The position numbers and the translations under genes were made by a program. This document shows positions 1 to 12,095 of a DNA stretch of 64,000 bases, piece by piece. The stretch spans positions 450,909,219-450,973,218 of the forward strand of contig OX422211.1 in assembly GCA_949130495.1 (NCBI GenBank), in the 5' to 3' direction. Numbering within the stretch: the stretch's first letter is position 1; each line of letters starts with the position of its first letter. The stretch is from Sambucus nigra (Eukaryota; Streptophyta; Magnoliopsida; Dipsacales; Adoxaceae). Below the pieces are notes generated by a model that was not told the DNA's origin, did not search any database, and saw only the letters and a list, made by a program, of their open reading frames with translations.

Positions 1-273
1 AACATGTTTCACGTGGCATCGCTGAAGAAATATCGGAGGGGAGAGAGGGATTTTTGGCACGTCCCATTTGAGGAGATTGACTTATTCCCAGACGTCTCAT
101 ATGAGGAGATACCCATAGCTATTCTGGATCGTAGTGAGCGCAAGTTGCGGTCTAAGGTGGTACCACTAGTTAGAGTTTAGTGGGGACATCACAGTGTCGA
201 TGAGTCTACTTGGGAGTGGGATGATGACATGTGAGAGCAGTATCCAGAGTTATTCGCTGCAGGTATCACCTAA
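1..273 (+). pseudogene. Ty3/gypsy integrase C-terminus with chromodomain (Tekay/Del type), remnant
   Basis: Frame 1 opens inside a coding region cut by the window edge. It begins with the NMFHVASLKKY-type segment that follows the integrase core in Tekay/Del chromoviruses. A chromodomain-like tail follows, with IAILDRSERKLRSK and then WGHHSVDESTWEWDDDM. In intact elements this domain ends the polyprotein and is thought to steer integration to marked chromatin. Two in-frame stops are visible, TAG at 178-180 and TGA at 232-234, before the natural stop at 271-273, so the copy is dead. A purine-rich tract and an LTR start follow directly, as expected for the 3' end of an LTR element. Lineage is from motif recognition only. 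Confidence 0.85.
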
Positions 274-297
274 TTTTGGGGATGAAATCCCCTTGTA

Positions 298-309
298 AGG
301 GAGGAAGTA
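298..309 (+). promoter_or_regulatory. Polypurine tract of the Tekay-like element
   Basis: The purine run AGGGAGGAAGTA lies immediately before the LTR start TGTAACACC at 310. This is the usual plus-strand priming site for second-strand DNA synthesis in LTR retrotransposons. Position and composition fit; function is inferred. Confidence 0.75.
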
Positions 310-2600
310 TGTAACACCTCGTATTTTGTTCATTTGATATTTAATTAATTTGACTAATTTTAAATTACTTGTGTGTTGTAATTTAATTTAATTAATTATT
401 ATTTGTATTTATTTAAATATTAATCTGAAGAGTAAATGGTTAATATTATTGGAATTTAAATTAGTAAGTGGATAGTAGTGATTAATTTATGTCATGATGA
501 GTGAAACTGATATGGCATTAATTTATCTCAATCGGGAGTCGGGTATAGACTATATTAGGGTCGAGATACGGACTTTTGGTAAAATAATTCGGATGATAAT
601 TCTGAGTATACAATTGATTACGGATAGGTAAAAATAGTCGAAAAAGAATACCCGAGGGTAGTAAATGGATTTCAGTGCATTTTTAGGCATAACCAAGCCC
701 ACACGAGAGTGAACGAGACAATTTAGTAAAGCCCACAAACCTAAAAATGGGAGTGGCTTAATAAAACCTAAAAGTGAGAGGGTGTGGTAGGCATAACTCA
801 TTTAAGAAAACCTAATTATGTATAAAAGAAAAGATGGAGAATTTGGAGAACTCTTAGGAGCCAAAAGCAAGAATAAGTGTGAGTGTTCTTCATCAAATCA
901 TCTTGTACACCAAAGGAATTCAGACCCTACAAACGCTATAAGGCAAGTGGTTAAACTTTCTTTTAAATTAATTGCAGTTTTCAATTCATATAATAATGGT
1001 GTGTAAATTAATTGAATTTAAGTCAATAGGGAGTCGGGTATAGACTATATTGGGATCGAGATAAGGACTTTTAGTAAAATAATTCAAATGATAATTTTGA
1101 GTGTACGGTTGATTCCGGATAGGTCAAAATAGTTGAAAAAGAGTACCCAGGGATAATAAATAAGTCTCAGGGAGTTTTTAGTCATAACTAGGCCCACACG
1201 GGAGTGTTTGGGCCATTTTAATAAAGTCTACAAGCCTCAAAGAGGATTTGGCTTAATTAAACCTAAAAGTGAGAGGGTGTGGACGCCATAACTCATTTAA
1301 GAAAACCTAATTAAGTAGAGGAGAAAAGAGGAAGAATTTGGATAACTCTTAGGAGAAAAAAGAAAGAACAAGTGTGGGTGTTCTTCATCAAATCATCATC
1401 TATACCAAGGGATTCAGACCTTACGAACCTTATAAGGCAAGTGGTTAAACTTTCTTTTAACTTAATTGCAGTTTTTAATTCATATCATAGTGGGTGTGAT
1501 AAGAACAAATGATTTTTGGGTTGGGTTGATATCTAAATAGGTTCTCAATTTACGGAGGTATACGGTTGAATTGTGTAATATGGTTGTTTAATATTACATA
1601 ATTATCTAGACTTATGAATTCACAATCAATGGTGAAATTATTACACTATGAATCAGGAGAAAAATTGAGGATGAGATGTTACAAACTTTGTGTGGACTGA
1701 TCTATAAATTAGGAATAATTGATATGAACTATAAGGATTTGAGAACATGATAAGTAAACTTAGAATTTGTGTAGATGTTTATATTAATATTGGGGGACTT
1801 GAGATTTTTAAGTTTGATATAAATTCTTAAGAGTTTACAGATGAAGAAAATCTGGATAAGAAAGTTTATATAGGTTTGTCAATGGCGGACAAAACTGATC
1901 GAATAAGGAGAGAGAGAAAACTTAGTGGTCGTTCGAACGACCTTGGTCTCATTTGTGTAACAACTATTGTCGTTTCAATGACAGGCTGAGCCGTTTGAGT
2001 GACGCTAGAAACCCGACCACTTTTCTCCCTTCTACTGTTTGGTCTGGGTTTTTAGTGAGAGGGACTATAGTTGTGGTTCAGTGCCTTTAATTTGGCATTT
2101 GTGTGAAAATTTCTATTGGGACAAAAAATGAATGTTGAATAGATGTAATTAAGGTTGGAAGATGATCATTTAGAAACCTTAAATTAATAAGTGTGTCAAA
2201 CTTATTTAAGAGAATTTTGGATAATAAATTATTAATATTAAGTACGGGCCAAGTGAGTGAGTCCGGGTAGTTTGGTTTAGTGGCACCAAATTAATGAATT
2301 AGTTAATGAGCGATTAATTAAATGAAGAGTCGGGACATAGACTCGTGTATATTTTAGGCTAGTGCTATGGATGTTGGGCATAGTATAGCTAGGATTAAAT
2401 TAAAATTATATATATATAACTTATGTATGTCATCAATGATGTCATAAGCTTATGTATGTCATAAGCTTACTTGATGATGTCATCAATAGGATTTGAATTG
2501 ATGGTTGAGATTAAATATGAAGGATTTGAATTTAATGGTTGAAAATCATTTAAAAATGAATGGCTCGGACTAAACAATAGATTGTGACAGAGTTTACATT
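310..2600 (+). mobile_element. 5' portion of the Tekay-like 3' LTR
   Basis: The LTR starts TGTAACACC after the polypurine tract. It is AT-rich and contains a TATA-like ATGTATAAAAG at about 814-824, followed by a stretch that looks like a transcribed leader. A block of about 495 bp is duplicated in tandem (534-1510). A 16-bp perfect palindrome, GGTCGTTCGAACGACC, lies at 1927-1942. The right limit given here is approximate because the boundary with the Helitron is not resolved. The LTR probably resumes at 13490 and ends at 14742. Confidence 0.6.
534..1510. repeat. Tandem duplication, two units of about 495 bp, inside the Tekay-like LTR
   Basis: The phrase GGGAGTCGGGTATAGACTAT occurs at 534 and again at 1029. 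The sequence after each copy stays alignable to about 1015 and 1510. Shared landmarks include the ATAACTCATTTAAGAAAACC segment, the GTGTTCTTCATCAAATCATC segment and the GGCAAGTGGTTAAACTTTC segment. Unit 1 has TATAAAAG, while the matching place in unit 2 reads AAGTAGAGGAG, so only one unit keeps a TATA-like box. Confidence 0.9.
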
Positions 2601-2639
2601 GAGACACTCAATCATAGAGTAGAGTGGTTGAAGTACAAC

Positions 2640-4683
2640 CTAAGATACCAACGTTCTCCCTTTGTTCACGTGAAACCATATACTTTAGCTGCTTGAGTTT
2701 CTTCTGCTACTTGAGTTTCTTGAGTGTCTTGAGGAAAAAATATTCAGCTGCTTGAGTTTCTTCTGCTACGGTAAGTTTCTTCTGTTACTGGTTTACTAGG
2801 TTTACTTTGATATTCATAGCAGTTTGTATATATGCGTTGATACTGGGTTGACTTTGATATTCATACCAGTTTGTATATATGCGTAGATATTTTGTATATT
2901 GGCTTCATGATTTACTTTTTGTCTCCATATCTTCACTTGGGTTTATCTGTCAAACATATTTTCTCATTTTTCCATTTTGTTGATTCTTTATCCTCATGTG
3001 GGTTTATCTGTCAAAGGCCCCCTTCATCTTCACACATTTTCCATTTTTTTTATTCTTCATTTTCAATGATTTATTGGCTTCATAACAGCGTTGTTGATAC
3101 AGTTTACAAACTGGTATGAATATCTTCATAGTGTTACATCTTGATACACAGACAAAACTCATAATGCCAGCTGAAGCTGCCATCTGGGTTTATGAGTTTT
3201 ACAATACTGTTACACGGACAAAACTCCTAGTTACAAGTTTTTTACACAGATAATATTGTTACAAGTTTTTGACACGGACAATACTGTTACAAGTTTGGAC
3301 AATACTTCTACATGAATAAAACTCATATTTGGAGCTTCTCTCCATGGGTTTTACAAGTTTTTTACACAGACAATACTGTTACATCTTGATACAGTTTACA
3401 CGGACAATACTGTTACACCTTAATTTTTATACAGTTTACATCTGAACTCATAAACCCAGTTTTTTACACGAACGCGGCTGTTGAACTATAGTTTACATCT
3501 GAACTCATTTTTTATAGTTTACACGAACTATCAGATGTAAACATTATCAAGCAGTTTTTTACAGGAACGCGGCTGCTGAACTATAGTTTATAGCTGAACT
3601 CAGTTTTTATTGTTTACATGAACTATCAGATGGACTCAGTTTTTATAGTGTAAACATTAGATAGATGTAATAGTTTACACGAACTACCAGATGGACTCAG
3701 TTTTTATAGTGTAAACATTAGATAGATGTACAGTATGAGATGTAAACTTGGTTTATAACATTATCAATATGTAACATTATATTTAAACATTATCAAGATG
3801 TAACATTAGATGTAACAGTATCAAGATGTAACTATATCAGTTTTTTACACGAATTATCATATGGAAACATTATCAAGATGTGTTCGTGTTCGCATACAAT
3901 TTATACAGTTTACATCAAGTGAGTTTTATAATACTGTTACAATACTTATAAACCTAGTTCTATGCACGGACACATCTTGATAATGTTATAAACCCATTTT
4001 TATAGTTTACACGTGGAAGAGTATCAGATGTAAACTATATTAATTTTTTATACGTGTAACATTAAATGTAAAAATTATAAAGATGTAATAGTATCATGAT
4101 GTAACTATATCAATTTTTTACGCGAACTATGAGATGTATCATGTAAACATTATCAAGATGTGTCTGTGTTGTCATACAGTTTACATCTGAACTCAGTTTT
4201 TACAAAACTCATACAGTTTACATTTGAACTCAGTGTTTACAAAACTCAAATCTTCAACACACATTACTCAACTCATGGGGACATGTTCCATAAATAGTAG
4301 AGCTTTGTAAAATGAATGGGTTTACACTAACTACTGGGTTTATGGCTGGGTTCTTTGTTCATAACATATTTTTAGCCTTGCCACTTATGAGATATATGCA
4401 CGGACAAGTGAGTTTTATATCTTGATACTGTTATAAAACTCAAATCTTCATCTCGACACTGTTATGTGATTCATTTTACATCTTCATCCTAGTTCGGACG
4501 CGACTGATATATACAGTACAAAACTCAAATCTTCATTTTTTTGTCAAACATAAATGGTTTGGACGGCTGATACAATTTACATAAATAGTTGGGACAACTG
4601 ATATCCGATTCATTTTACATCTTGATACTGTTATAAAACTCAAATCTTCATCTTGGTTCGGATGCGACTAATATATACAATAC
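2640..4683. repeat. Degenerate low-complexity region of short recurring phrases; no gene seen
   Basis: This stretch is built from imperfect recurrences of phrases such as ACACGGACAATACTGTTACA, GTTTACATCTGAACTCAG, AACATTATCAAGATGTAAC and AAAACTCAAATCTTCAT, with no fixed period. The last phrase also opens each 1.36-kb unit that follows, so this region is probably the non-coding 5' part of the Helitron. It could also be an independent decayed repeat. I found no credible coding frame. Confidence 0.6.
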
Positions 4684-7390
4684 AAAACTCAAATCTTCAT
4701 TTTTTGTCAAACATATATGGTTCGAATGGTTGATACAATTTAGATCTTCATAGGGTTTACAAAACTCATAAACCGAGTGCAAACATAAATGGTTGGGACG
4801 AATGATACGTGTTCTCATAAACCGAGTGGAAACATAAATTGTAGATTCATACTGAACTCAGTTGTTACAGGGTTTACATCTGATGATAACTAGGTCCTCA
4901 ATGTGATTCTATATACAAACATTTTACAAATTAGTATGTTTTACATTTTATAATTGGTACCTGTTTAATTCGTATGTTTTAAACAAGTAACTAGGCTTTA
5001 CTTGATGTAAGAAATTAGCTTTCGGTTCAGTTTTAGTAGTTTTCATTTCTAATTTTAGTGTTTGGTTCAGTTTTAGTTGCTGCAAAATAGATTTAGTTTT
5101 ATTATCTATTAGTGCATTTGTTTTTAGCAGGTTTAACAGATTTAGTTTTAGTTTTTGATTTTATGGTCATTCTCATTTATTTTTCTCAGGTTTATACAAA
5201 TTTGTTTTTGTTTCTTGTTGATCTTCCTTCACATGGAGAACATTACTATATACGAGATTGTATGTCATTTTTCATTCTTATGTCCTTCGGTGTTCCTTAT
5301 AACCTTTTAAACTTATTTATGATTTTTGTTACATTCCTTTCTGATAGGTGGATGACGATGCATCATATGTTGTACCAACCACTTCTCTATATTCTATTTG
5401 TATATATTGCAATAATACCTTTAAGTTTTAACTTACATGGTTGTGTTTACAATCACAGATTCAAAGGTTGCGCAACAATAATATCAATGTTCTTATCTAG
5501 GATGAAAATCAACTAAATACTATTCAATCTATGGTAATCACCTTCATCAAATTTACGTGTAAAGTTCTTATCAACATCCTCATTTTTTATATATATTTCC
5601 TTTTTCATATTTGTAGGGTCGACCAACTAATAGCGACAAACATAACAACCAACGGCCAAAGGGATAGGAAAACATACCACCGACTCACGTACTAATTTCT
5701 TCCAATATTCATGTCATGTCTTGAATTATTTTCTATTTCATTTATATTTTTGGGATTTTATATGAATCCTTTTAATTTTCAGGATAAAGGGGAAGGGAAG
5801 GAGAAGGTCTCGTCACAGTCGGTAAGTTTTGCCATATTAACGTTGGAAAGCTATTATAATGTTTACATATTAACATGTTATAGGTTGGATATGCTCTTTA
5901 TTCTCTTCCTCACTTCTTTTTAATTTTTTGTATAGAATCATATTCCGCGTAAAAAATACAACTGTATAGTTATTCGTGATGTCGTCCAACCTAATTATAT
6001 AGCTATTACGTACCTATGGGACAAAACATTCGTGATGTTTTCCAAAACTCAAATCTTCATTTTTTTTTGTCAAACTTATATGGTTCGAATGGTTGATACA
6101 GTTTACATCTTCATAGAGTTTACAAAACTCATAAACCCAGTGCAAACATAAATGGTTGGGAAGAATGATATGTGTTCTCATAAACCCAGTGCAAACATAA
6201 AAAGTAGATTGTTACTAAACTTAGTTATTACTGGGTTTACATCTGATGATAAATGGGTCCTCAATGCGATTCTATGTATAAACAATTTACAAATTAATAT
6301 GTTTTACATTTTATAATTGGTACTTGTTTAATTAGTATGTTTTAAACAAGTAATTAGGCTTTACTTAATGTAAGAAATTAGCTTTCGGTTCAGTTTTAGT
6401 AGTTTTCATTTCTAATTTTAGTGTTTGGTTCAGTTTTAGTTGCAGCAAAACAGATTCAGTTTTATTATTTATTAGTGCATTTGTTTTTGGTAGGTTTAAC
6501 AGATTCAGTTTTAGTTTTTGATTTTATGGTCATTCTCATTTATTTTTGACATGTTTATACTGATTTGTTTTCGTTTATGATTGATCATCCTTCACATGGA
6601 GAACATTACAATATACGACATTGTATGCTATTTTTCATTCTTATGTCCTCCGGTGTTCCTTATAACCTTTTAAACTTATTTATGATTTTTGTTACATTCC
6701 TTTCTGATAGGTGGATGACAATGCATCATATACTGTACTAACCACTTCTCTATATTCTAATTGTATATATTACAATAATACCTTTAGCTTTTAACTTACA
6801 TGGTTGTGTTTACAATCACAGATTGAAAGGTTTCACAATAATAATATCAATGTTCTTATCCAGGATGAAAATCAACTAAATATTATTCAATCTATGGTAG
6901 TCACCTTCATCAAATTTACGTGTAAAGTTCTTATCAACATCCTCATTTTTTTATATATATTTCCTTTTTCATATTTGTAGGGTCGACCAACTAATAGCGA
7001 CAAACGTAATAACCAACGGTCAAAGGGACAGGAAAAAATACCACCAACCCACGTACCAATTTCTTCCAATATTCATGTCATATCTTGAATCATTTTCTAT
7101 TTGATTTATATTTTTTGGATTTTATATGTTTCCTTTTATTTTTCAGGATAAAGGGAAAGGGAAGGAGAAGGTCTCCTCACAGTCGGTAAGTTCTGCCATA
7201 TTAACGTTGGAAAGCTATTATAAAGTTTACATATTAACATGTTATAGGTTGGATATGCTCTCTATTTTCTTCCTCACTTTTTTTTTTTAATTTTTATATA
7301 CAATTATATCCCGCGTCGAAAATACAATGGTATTTTTATTCGTGATGTTGTCCAACCTAATGCTATAACTATTGAGGTACCTATTCGCTA
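4684..7390 (+). repeat. 1.36-kb tandem duplication upstream of the Helitron coding region
   Basis: Unit 1 (4684-6043) and unit 2 (6044-about 7390) align almost end to end at an offset of 1360 bases. Each holds short exon-like islands flanked by T-rich tracts ending in AG. One begins GGTCGACCAACTAATAGCG after TTTGTAG. One reads GATAAAGGGGAAGGGAAGG after TTTCAG and before GTAAGT. One includes ATTCGTGATGT..GTCCAACCTAA. Unit 2 runs directly into the Helitron N-terminal frame. I read the block as 5' non-coding or first-exon sequence of the Helitron, duplicated once. The long hydrophobic frame in unit 1 is an AT-rich shadow of the introns. Confidence 0.8.
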
Positions 7391-8340
7391 TTGAGGTACC
7401 TATTCGTTGTCATGGCTTACAAATGTTTTGTCCCAGCAACCTACCCCCTTTTACCATCCTCTAAACGATCGCTAGCCCAAAGACAACGAAGTGATAGAGA
7501 AAAAGCATTTGCATTGACAAATCCACTTCAGAATAAACCACCTACTACTCCCCATGTACATTCACTTGTGTCATAATTAATGGAAGATGCATTTATTGGA
7601 GTCCCGTCGCCAGCATCTGGCCAATTTACACATTTGAGAACCCCTAATCCTTTTGACTTTCCTCTTCAAACCCATAGTCCTCTTACCAATAGTTTACCAA
7701 CTCCACAATCACCTGATTGTATTCCCCCCCACTATTTTCCCTAGAAACCCTTTTGATGATTTCAACGCTATTGAACATAATGATATTCAAGTAATATACA
7801 CATCTACTGAGGTCCTACAAGTATCAAATGCAGGGGTTGCTACACCTTCCCTTAATATTCAAACTACTAATACATCGTGTGTAGCCAGAATTTCTAGTAC
7901 GAGTTCAATTCATGCACCACATGTCGAATTAGGTAGGCATTTTCTTGGGACCATGGATGTTCCTTTCCATTATTGTTTATCTTTACATTGGATGGATAAA
8001 AGATTATCAACCTCACCAAATATTTGCCCTCTATTTGGGAATTGTTATAGGCAAGGAAAAGTTCGATTACCACATCTACTTGAACCCCCACCCAAAATTA
8101 AACGTCTGTTCGATGGTAATGATGTTGAATGCAAGTCTTTCCAGAGTCATATAAGAGAGTATAATGCTGTAAATGCTTTTACAAGTCTTGGTGTTCAAAT
8201 GGATGATAAGGTCCTTAGAGGTAGGGGTCCATAATCTTTCACCATTCATGGCAAACTACGTCATCGTACTGGATCCTTATTACCGGAACCGAGACACGAG
8301 GAAGAAGCTTCATATGCCCGGTTATACATTTATGATCCCA
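7391..8340 (+). pseudogene. Helitron RepHel protein, N-terminal region
   Basis: The start shows a basic stretch, KRSLAQRQRSDREKAF, like the N-termini of plant RepHel proteins, then a poorly conserved linker. From about 7930 the frame matches the Helitron N-terminal block: LHWMDKRL, GKVRLPHLLEPPPK, then FQSHIREYNAVNAFTSLGVQ and GKLRHRTGSLLPE, ending YARLYIYDPS. The frame is broken by stops at about 7574 and 8232 and by a shift near 7740. The cysteine-rich part around 7960-8050 keeps few cysteines. The next Helitron region follows in a shifted frame. Confidence 0.8.
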
Positions 8341-9050
8341 GTGTGGCTCTAAGTGTTAGGGAACGTAGGAATCCACAATTACGAAGTGATGTACTTCAAA
8401 TAATTCAATGTTGCTTGGAGGTGAAAAATCCGTATATCCACAAATATCGTCAGGAGTTTGCTATTTTGAATGAATTCGACCGATCCGGCCAAAACTTGCT
8501 AGCATACCTACATTACGATTCTGCGGTAGATCGTAGAAGGTATAATTTGCCTTCGACCGATGAGATTGTTATTATTTTGCCCGGTGATGGCCATAATTTA
8601 TCTGCAATGAGAGACATTATTGTTTGCCTTCGGGGGGGATCAATTGATGCGAGTTAATGAATGTCACCCATCTTACCTACCTCTACACTACGTTCTTTTA
8701 TACCCTCACAATCAACTTGTTTGGGAACCCGATATGAAGCTATGGGATGTGGCAAACAGTGTTGATCAGGATCATCGACTAACTCAACTCGATTATTATA
8801 GTTATCGTTTGTTTCAATATGGCACTGAGTACTCTACAATTTTGATAGGTGGTAAACTTATATAGGAGTTCATTGTGGATGCACGGGCTTCAACAAAAGA
8901 AAATCGTTTGACTTATTTCAGACTTAATCAAAGAAAACTTCGAGTATAATTATACAAAAATCTTACCGATTGTATGTCCGAGGGTGTTGAACCATTATAA
9001 ATTGGTAGGCGAATGATTTTTCCATCTTATTTTACTGGTCGTGCGTGAAA
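8341..9050 (+). pseudogene. Helitron RepHel protein, region between the N-terminal block and Rep
   Basis: Recognisable RepHel segments run through at least two frames. ECHPSYLPLHYVLLYPHN and LDYYSYRLFQYGTEYSTI match the Helitron-like N domain (Pfam Helitron_like_N as I know it). The frame change lies in a run of seven Gs near 8632-8638, a likely slippage site, where the upstream frame ending IVCLRGG gives way to the downstream frame beginning QLMRVNECH. A stop follows at about 8863, and EFIVDARA continues past it. The order relative to the Rep motifs is as in intact elements. Confidence 0.8.
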
Positions 9051-9051
9051 T

Positions 9052-9930
9052 ATGTTTGAGATTTACCAACATTCAATGGCTATCACATGTTATAATCAAC
9101 ACCCTGATATTTTTCTCACAATGACTGCCAATCCTAAATGGCCTGAAATATGTAAGGAACTTTTCCCGAGTCAAAATGCTCTCGACCGTCCAGATTTGAT
9201 TGCATGTGTTTTTGAACAAAAGAGAAAAGCAATAATGAAGGAGATTAAGGATAAAAATATTGTTGGCAAGAAAGTGACCCATGTGTTTACAATCTAATTT
9301 CAAAAAAGGGGGTTGCCCCACATGCACGCTCTTCTTTTCCTTGTTAGTCAAATCAAGATTAAAACATGTGCCCAAGTAGATAATGTTGTCTCTACTGAGT
9401 TTTTAGATCCCACTAATGATCCTACACTCTTCCAAACTAAATTGAGTTGCATGGTACAGGGCCCATGTGGCTCCCTAAATCTGAATTCTCCTTGCATGGA
9501 GAACGGTATATGCACAAAGCAATGTCCTCGAGCATTTTCAGAAGCCACAACAATGGATAATAATGGATATCCAATTTATCGTAATCATGATTATGGTAAG
9601 GAATATACTACTTCTAGTGGAAAAAAGGTATCAAATAAAGATGTCGTCCCCTATAACCAATATTTTTCTAGAATTTTCAATTGTCACATTAATGTCGAGG
9701 TTTGTGGTGGGTTATGATGCGTTAAATATATATATAAGTACATATATAAGGGTCATGATCACACAACTATGGTCTTGGGAGGTGTTGATGAAATACAACA
9801 ATATTTGGATGCAAGGTATATTGGACCTCCTCAGGAAGCTTGGCGAATTTATGGTAATCACATGCATCAGGAAAAATTGCATGTTACACGATTAGATTTA
9901 CATTTACCTGGCATGCATCATGTTGTGTTT
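9052..9930 (+). pseudogene. Helitron Rep (HUH) nuclease domain
   Basis: The Rep domain nicks and rejoins DNA during rolling-circle transposition. Visible blocks are FLTMTANPKWPEI, then the HUH motif in GLPHMHALLFL (histidines at 9319-9321 and 9325-9327), a cysteine-containing block NSPCMENGICTKQCPRAF, and KYIYKYIYKG at 9724-9753 with the paired tyrosines used for strand transfer. So the metal-binding histidines and tyrosines survive, but in-frame stops precede the HUH motif (about 9296) and the tyrosine motif (about 9715). The frame then runs to VTRLDLHLPGMHHVVF near 9925. Confidence 0.88.
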
Positions 9931-10159
9931 GATCCTTAAAATTCATCAGCTACGATTGCTCAAAGAGCTAGGGGTCAAATGAGTTCGTTAATCGGGTTTT
10001 TTGCTTTTTGCGCATTGAATCCTTCTGCACGAGAGTATACCTACCAAGAGTTTCCCCAACATTATGCGTGGAGCTCTACAATAAAACTTTGGACTGCACA
10101 AAAACCATCTGAGTCTGCAATTGGGAGAATGTATTATGCTAACCCGAACTCTGGATAAA

Positions 10160-11249
10160 AAATTTATTTGCAATTTCTTTTAACCGTTGTTAAAGGACCC
10201 ACATCGTTCGAGTGCTTACGCACGGTGAACAGTGTATTGCACGAGACTTTCAAATCAGCGTGCATAGAGAGGGGATTTCTTGAAGACGATAATGAGTGGG
10301 TTCAATGTTTACAGGAAGCATCCATCATGCGCACCGTATATCAACTTCAACGACTTTTTGGTGTTCTACTTACACAATGTTTTCCTTTACATCCGGAGTT
10401 ATTATGGAATCAATTTTCCATTCATATATATGATGATCTAAATCATAAGTTACGCACATTATTTTCCATCCCAAATCCAACTGACATCCAAATTGAGGAT
10501 TATGGCTTGTATCTTTTAAATAAGGTGCTTCAAAAGTCTGGTAAGACATTAAGTGACTTCCCTCCAATGTCTTTGCCAAATTTTAATTGTAGGACTATGA
10601 GTGGGAACATACTACCCTCAGAACATCATGAGTTACAATCATTAGCAGAGCAAGGTGACACACAGTTAAATGTTGATCGCCTTAATAAGGGACAACGTAT
10701 AGCTTACTAAGTGATAACGTCATCTATTTTCGAGAATAAGGGGACTACATATTTTTTAAATGGAGGTGATGGCATCGAAAAGACATTTTTGTACAATACA
10801 ATTGCAACCTTCTATCGTAGTTTGAGTCATACAGTTATTACAGTCACTTTTTCTAGCATTACTTCTTTATTGTGTTGGTGGTCGGACTGCACATTCAACA
10901 TTTTGCATACCTTTGGGTATTCTTGAAAACTCAAATTGTGTATTTACAAAGCAATCGATACATGCAGAGTTGTTTAAATCAGCTAAGATTATAATATGGG
11001 ATGAAGTTCCTATGCAACATAGGCATTTGTGATGTTAAAAATCTATTTGGAGGAATTACAGTAGTTCTTAGTGGTGATTTTTGACAAATCTTACCATTTA
11101 TCCCTAGAGGATTTAGGGAAGAAATTGTTTTCGCTTCATTAAGGAAGTCTCTGCTCTGGAGGCACATCCATGTTTTGACCTTACATCTAAACATGCGACT
11201 AAACCCATTGGAGCCCGAGACAATTCAATTCTCTATGTTCTTTAATCAG
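10160..11249 (+). pseudogene. Helitron helicase domain, N-terminal half (motifs I-III)
   Basis: The segment begins ..LLTVVKGPTSFECLRTVN, a well-conserved RepHel block just before the Pif1-like helicase. LNKGQRIAY precedes the nucleotide-binding loop at 10762-10788, which reads GGDGIEKTF. The lysine and threonine of Walker A survive, but the usual Gly before Lys is Glu. Walker B reads IIWDEVPM near 10988-11011, and motif III reads LSGDF.QILP near 11070-11095. Stops and a frame change separate these. A conserved RLNPLEPE segment near 11201 closes the exon before an intron. Confidence 0.85.
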
Positions 11250-11333
11250 GTATCGTTATTTAATCTTTTCTATTTTTAATAATTTCTATTCCACCTACTA
11301 CATGCATTTGATTTGATTTATTTATTTTTGTAG
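11250..11333 (+). other. Probable intron in the Helitron helicase
   Basis: The coding phrase ending ..FFNQ is followed by GTATCG at 11250 and a T-rich tract ending TTTTTGTAG at 11333. The helicase frame then resumes with a new exon. Length 84 bp. GT..AG ends and the pyrimidine tract support it; splicing is inferred. Confidence 0.65.
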
Positions 11334-12095
11334 ATTGGGTCCAATCCACTTGAAATTGTATGATTGCCTTCCTCAATTAAAAAGTGTAATGGTGTCCATG
11401 ATTTAATTGTGAAGGTCTATCCATTGTTGAATGTGGTCAGTACTGTTACACCAACCTTAATCACCGAACGGACAATTCTTTCTGCTCGAAATGACGATGT
11501 GACTGCTATAAATAATTTGGCATTGAATATCTTCTTAGGTTATACAAAAAATTATTTTGGTGCCGAAAAAATGTGTAACGACGAGTCTGGTAGAGACGTA
11601 CACAACCAATACTCAAATAAAATTTTGAATTCTCTCACTCCTTTTGGTTTACCCCTTTTTAAGTTAGAATTAAAGGTTGGTTATCCAATTATGCTTTTGA
11701 GAAACATATCTCTGAAGGATGGTCTTTGCAATGGCACCTGATTAGTCATTACAAAATGTGGAGAGCATGTTATTGAGGCCCAAATATTAACTGCTGCTAA
11801 GTGTGAAAATTTAGTATTCATTCCCAGAGTCTCATTATCTCCTTCATCGGCGGAGATCCTTATAAAACTTATGAGACGCCAATTCCTAATTAGACTGGCA
11901 TATGCAATGACCATTAAAAAATCACAGGGTCAATCTGTAAAATTTGTGGGAATTGACATGCGTACGCCGATTTTTAGTCATGGACAGTTATATGTAGCAT
12001 TATCTCGATGCACAAGTGAAAATCACATTACCCTTCTTTCTAATGATTGTTCGCTTTCGACAACAAACATTGTGTATCCAAAAGTCCTCCTATAA
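11334..12095 (+). pseudogene. Helitron helicase domain, C-terminal half (motifs IV-VI)
   Basis: After the intron the protein reads LITERTILSARNDDVTAIN, then LKVGYPIMLLRNISLKDGLCNGT, both classic RepHel helicase blocks. The last ORF carries [13 protein letters not shown] and [13 protein letters not shown] (about 11979-12018), equivalent to motifs V and VI, and ends at 12095 close to the usual C-terminus. Breaks are a frameshift near 11362 and a stop at about 11739. No endonuclease or RPA extension is visible after the helicase. Confidence 0.87.

Noticed and set aside
2400..2490. Possible Helitron 5' end near the TATATATATA and the repeated ATGTCATAAGCTTA phrases
   Set aside because: No TC start with the usual following sequence could be singled out, and no second copy is available for comparison.
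5112..5516. 134-codon hydrophobic frame on the plus strand
   Set aside because: It lies in T-rich intron-like sequence of the 1.36-kb unit; the equivalent frame in the second unit is broken, and no domain is visible.
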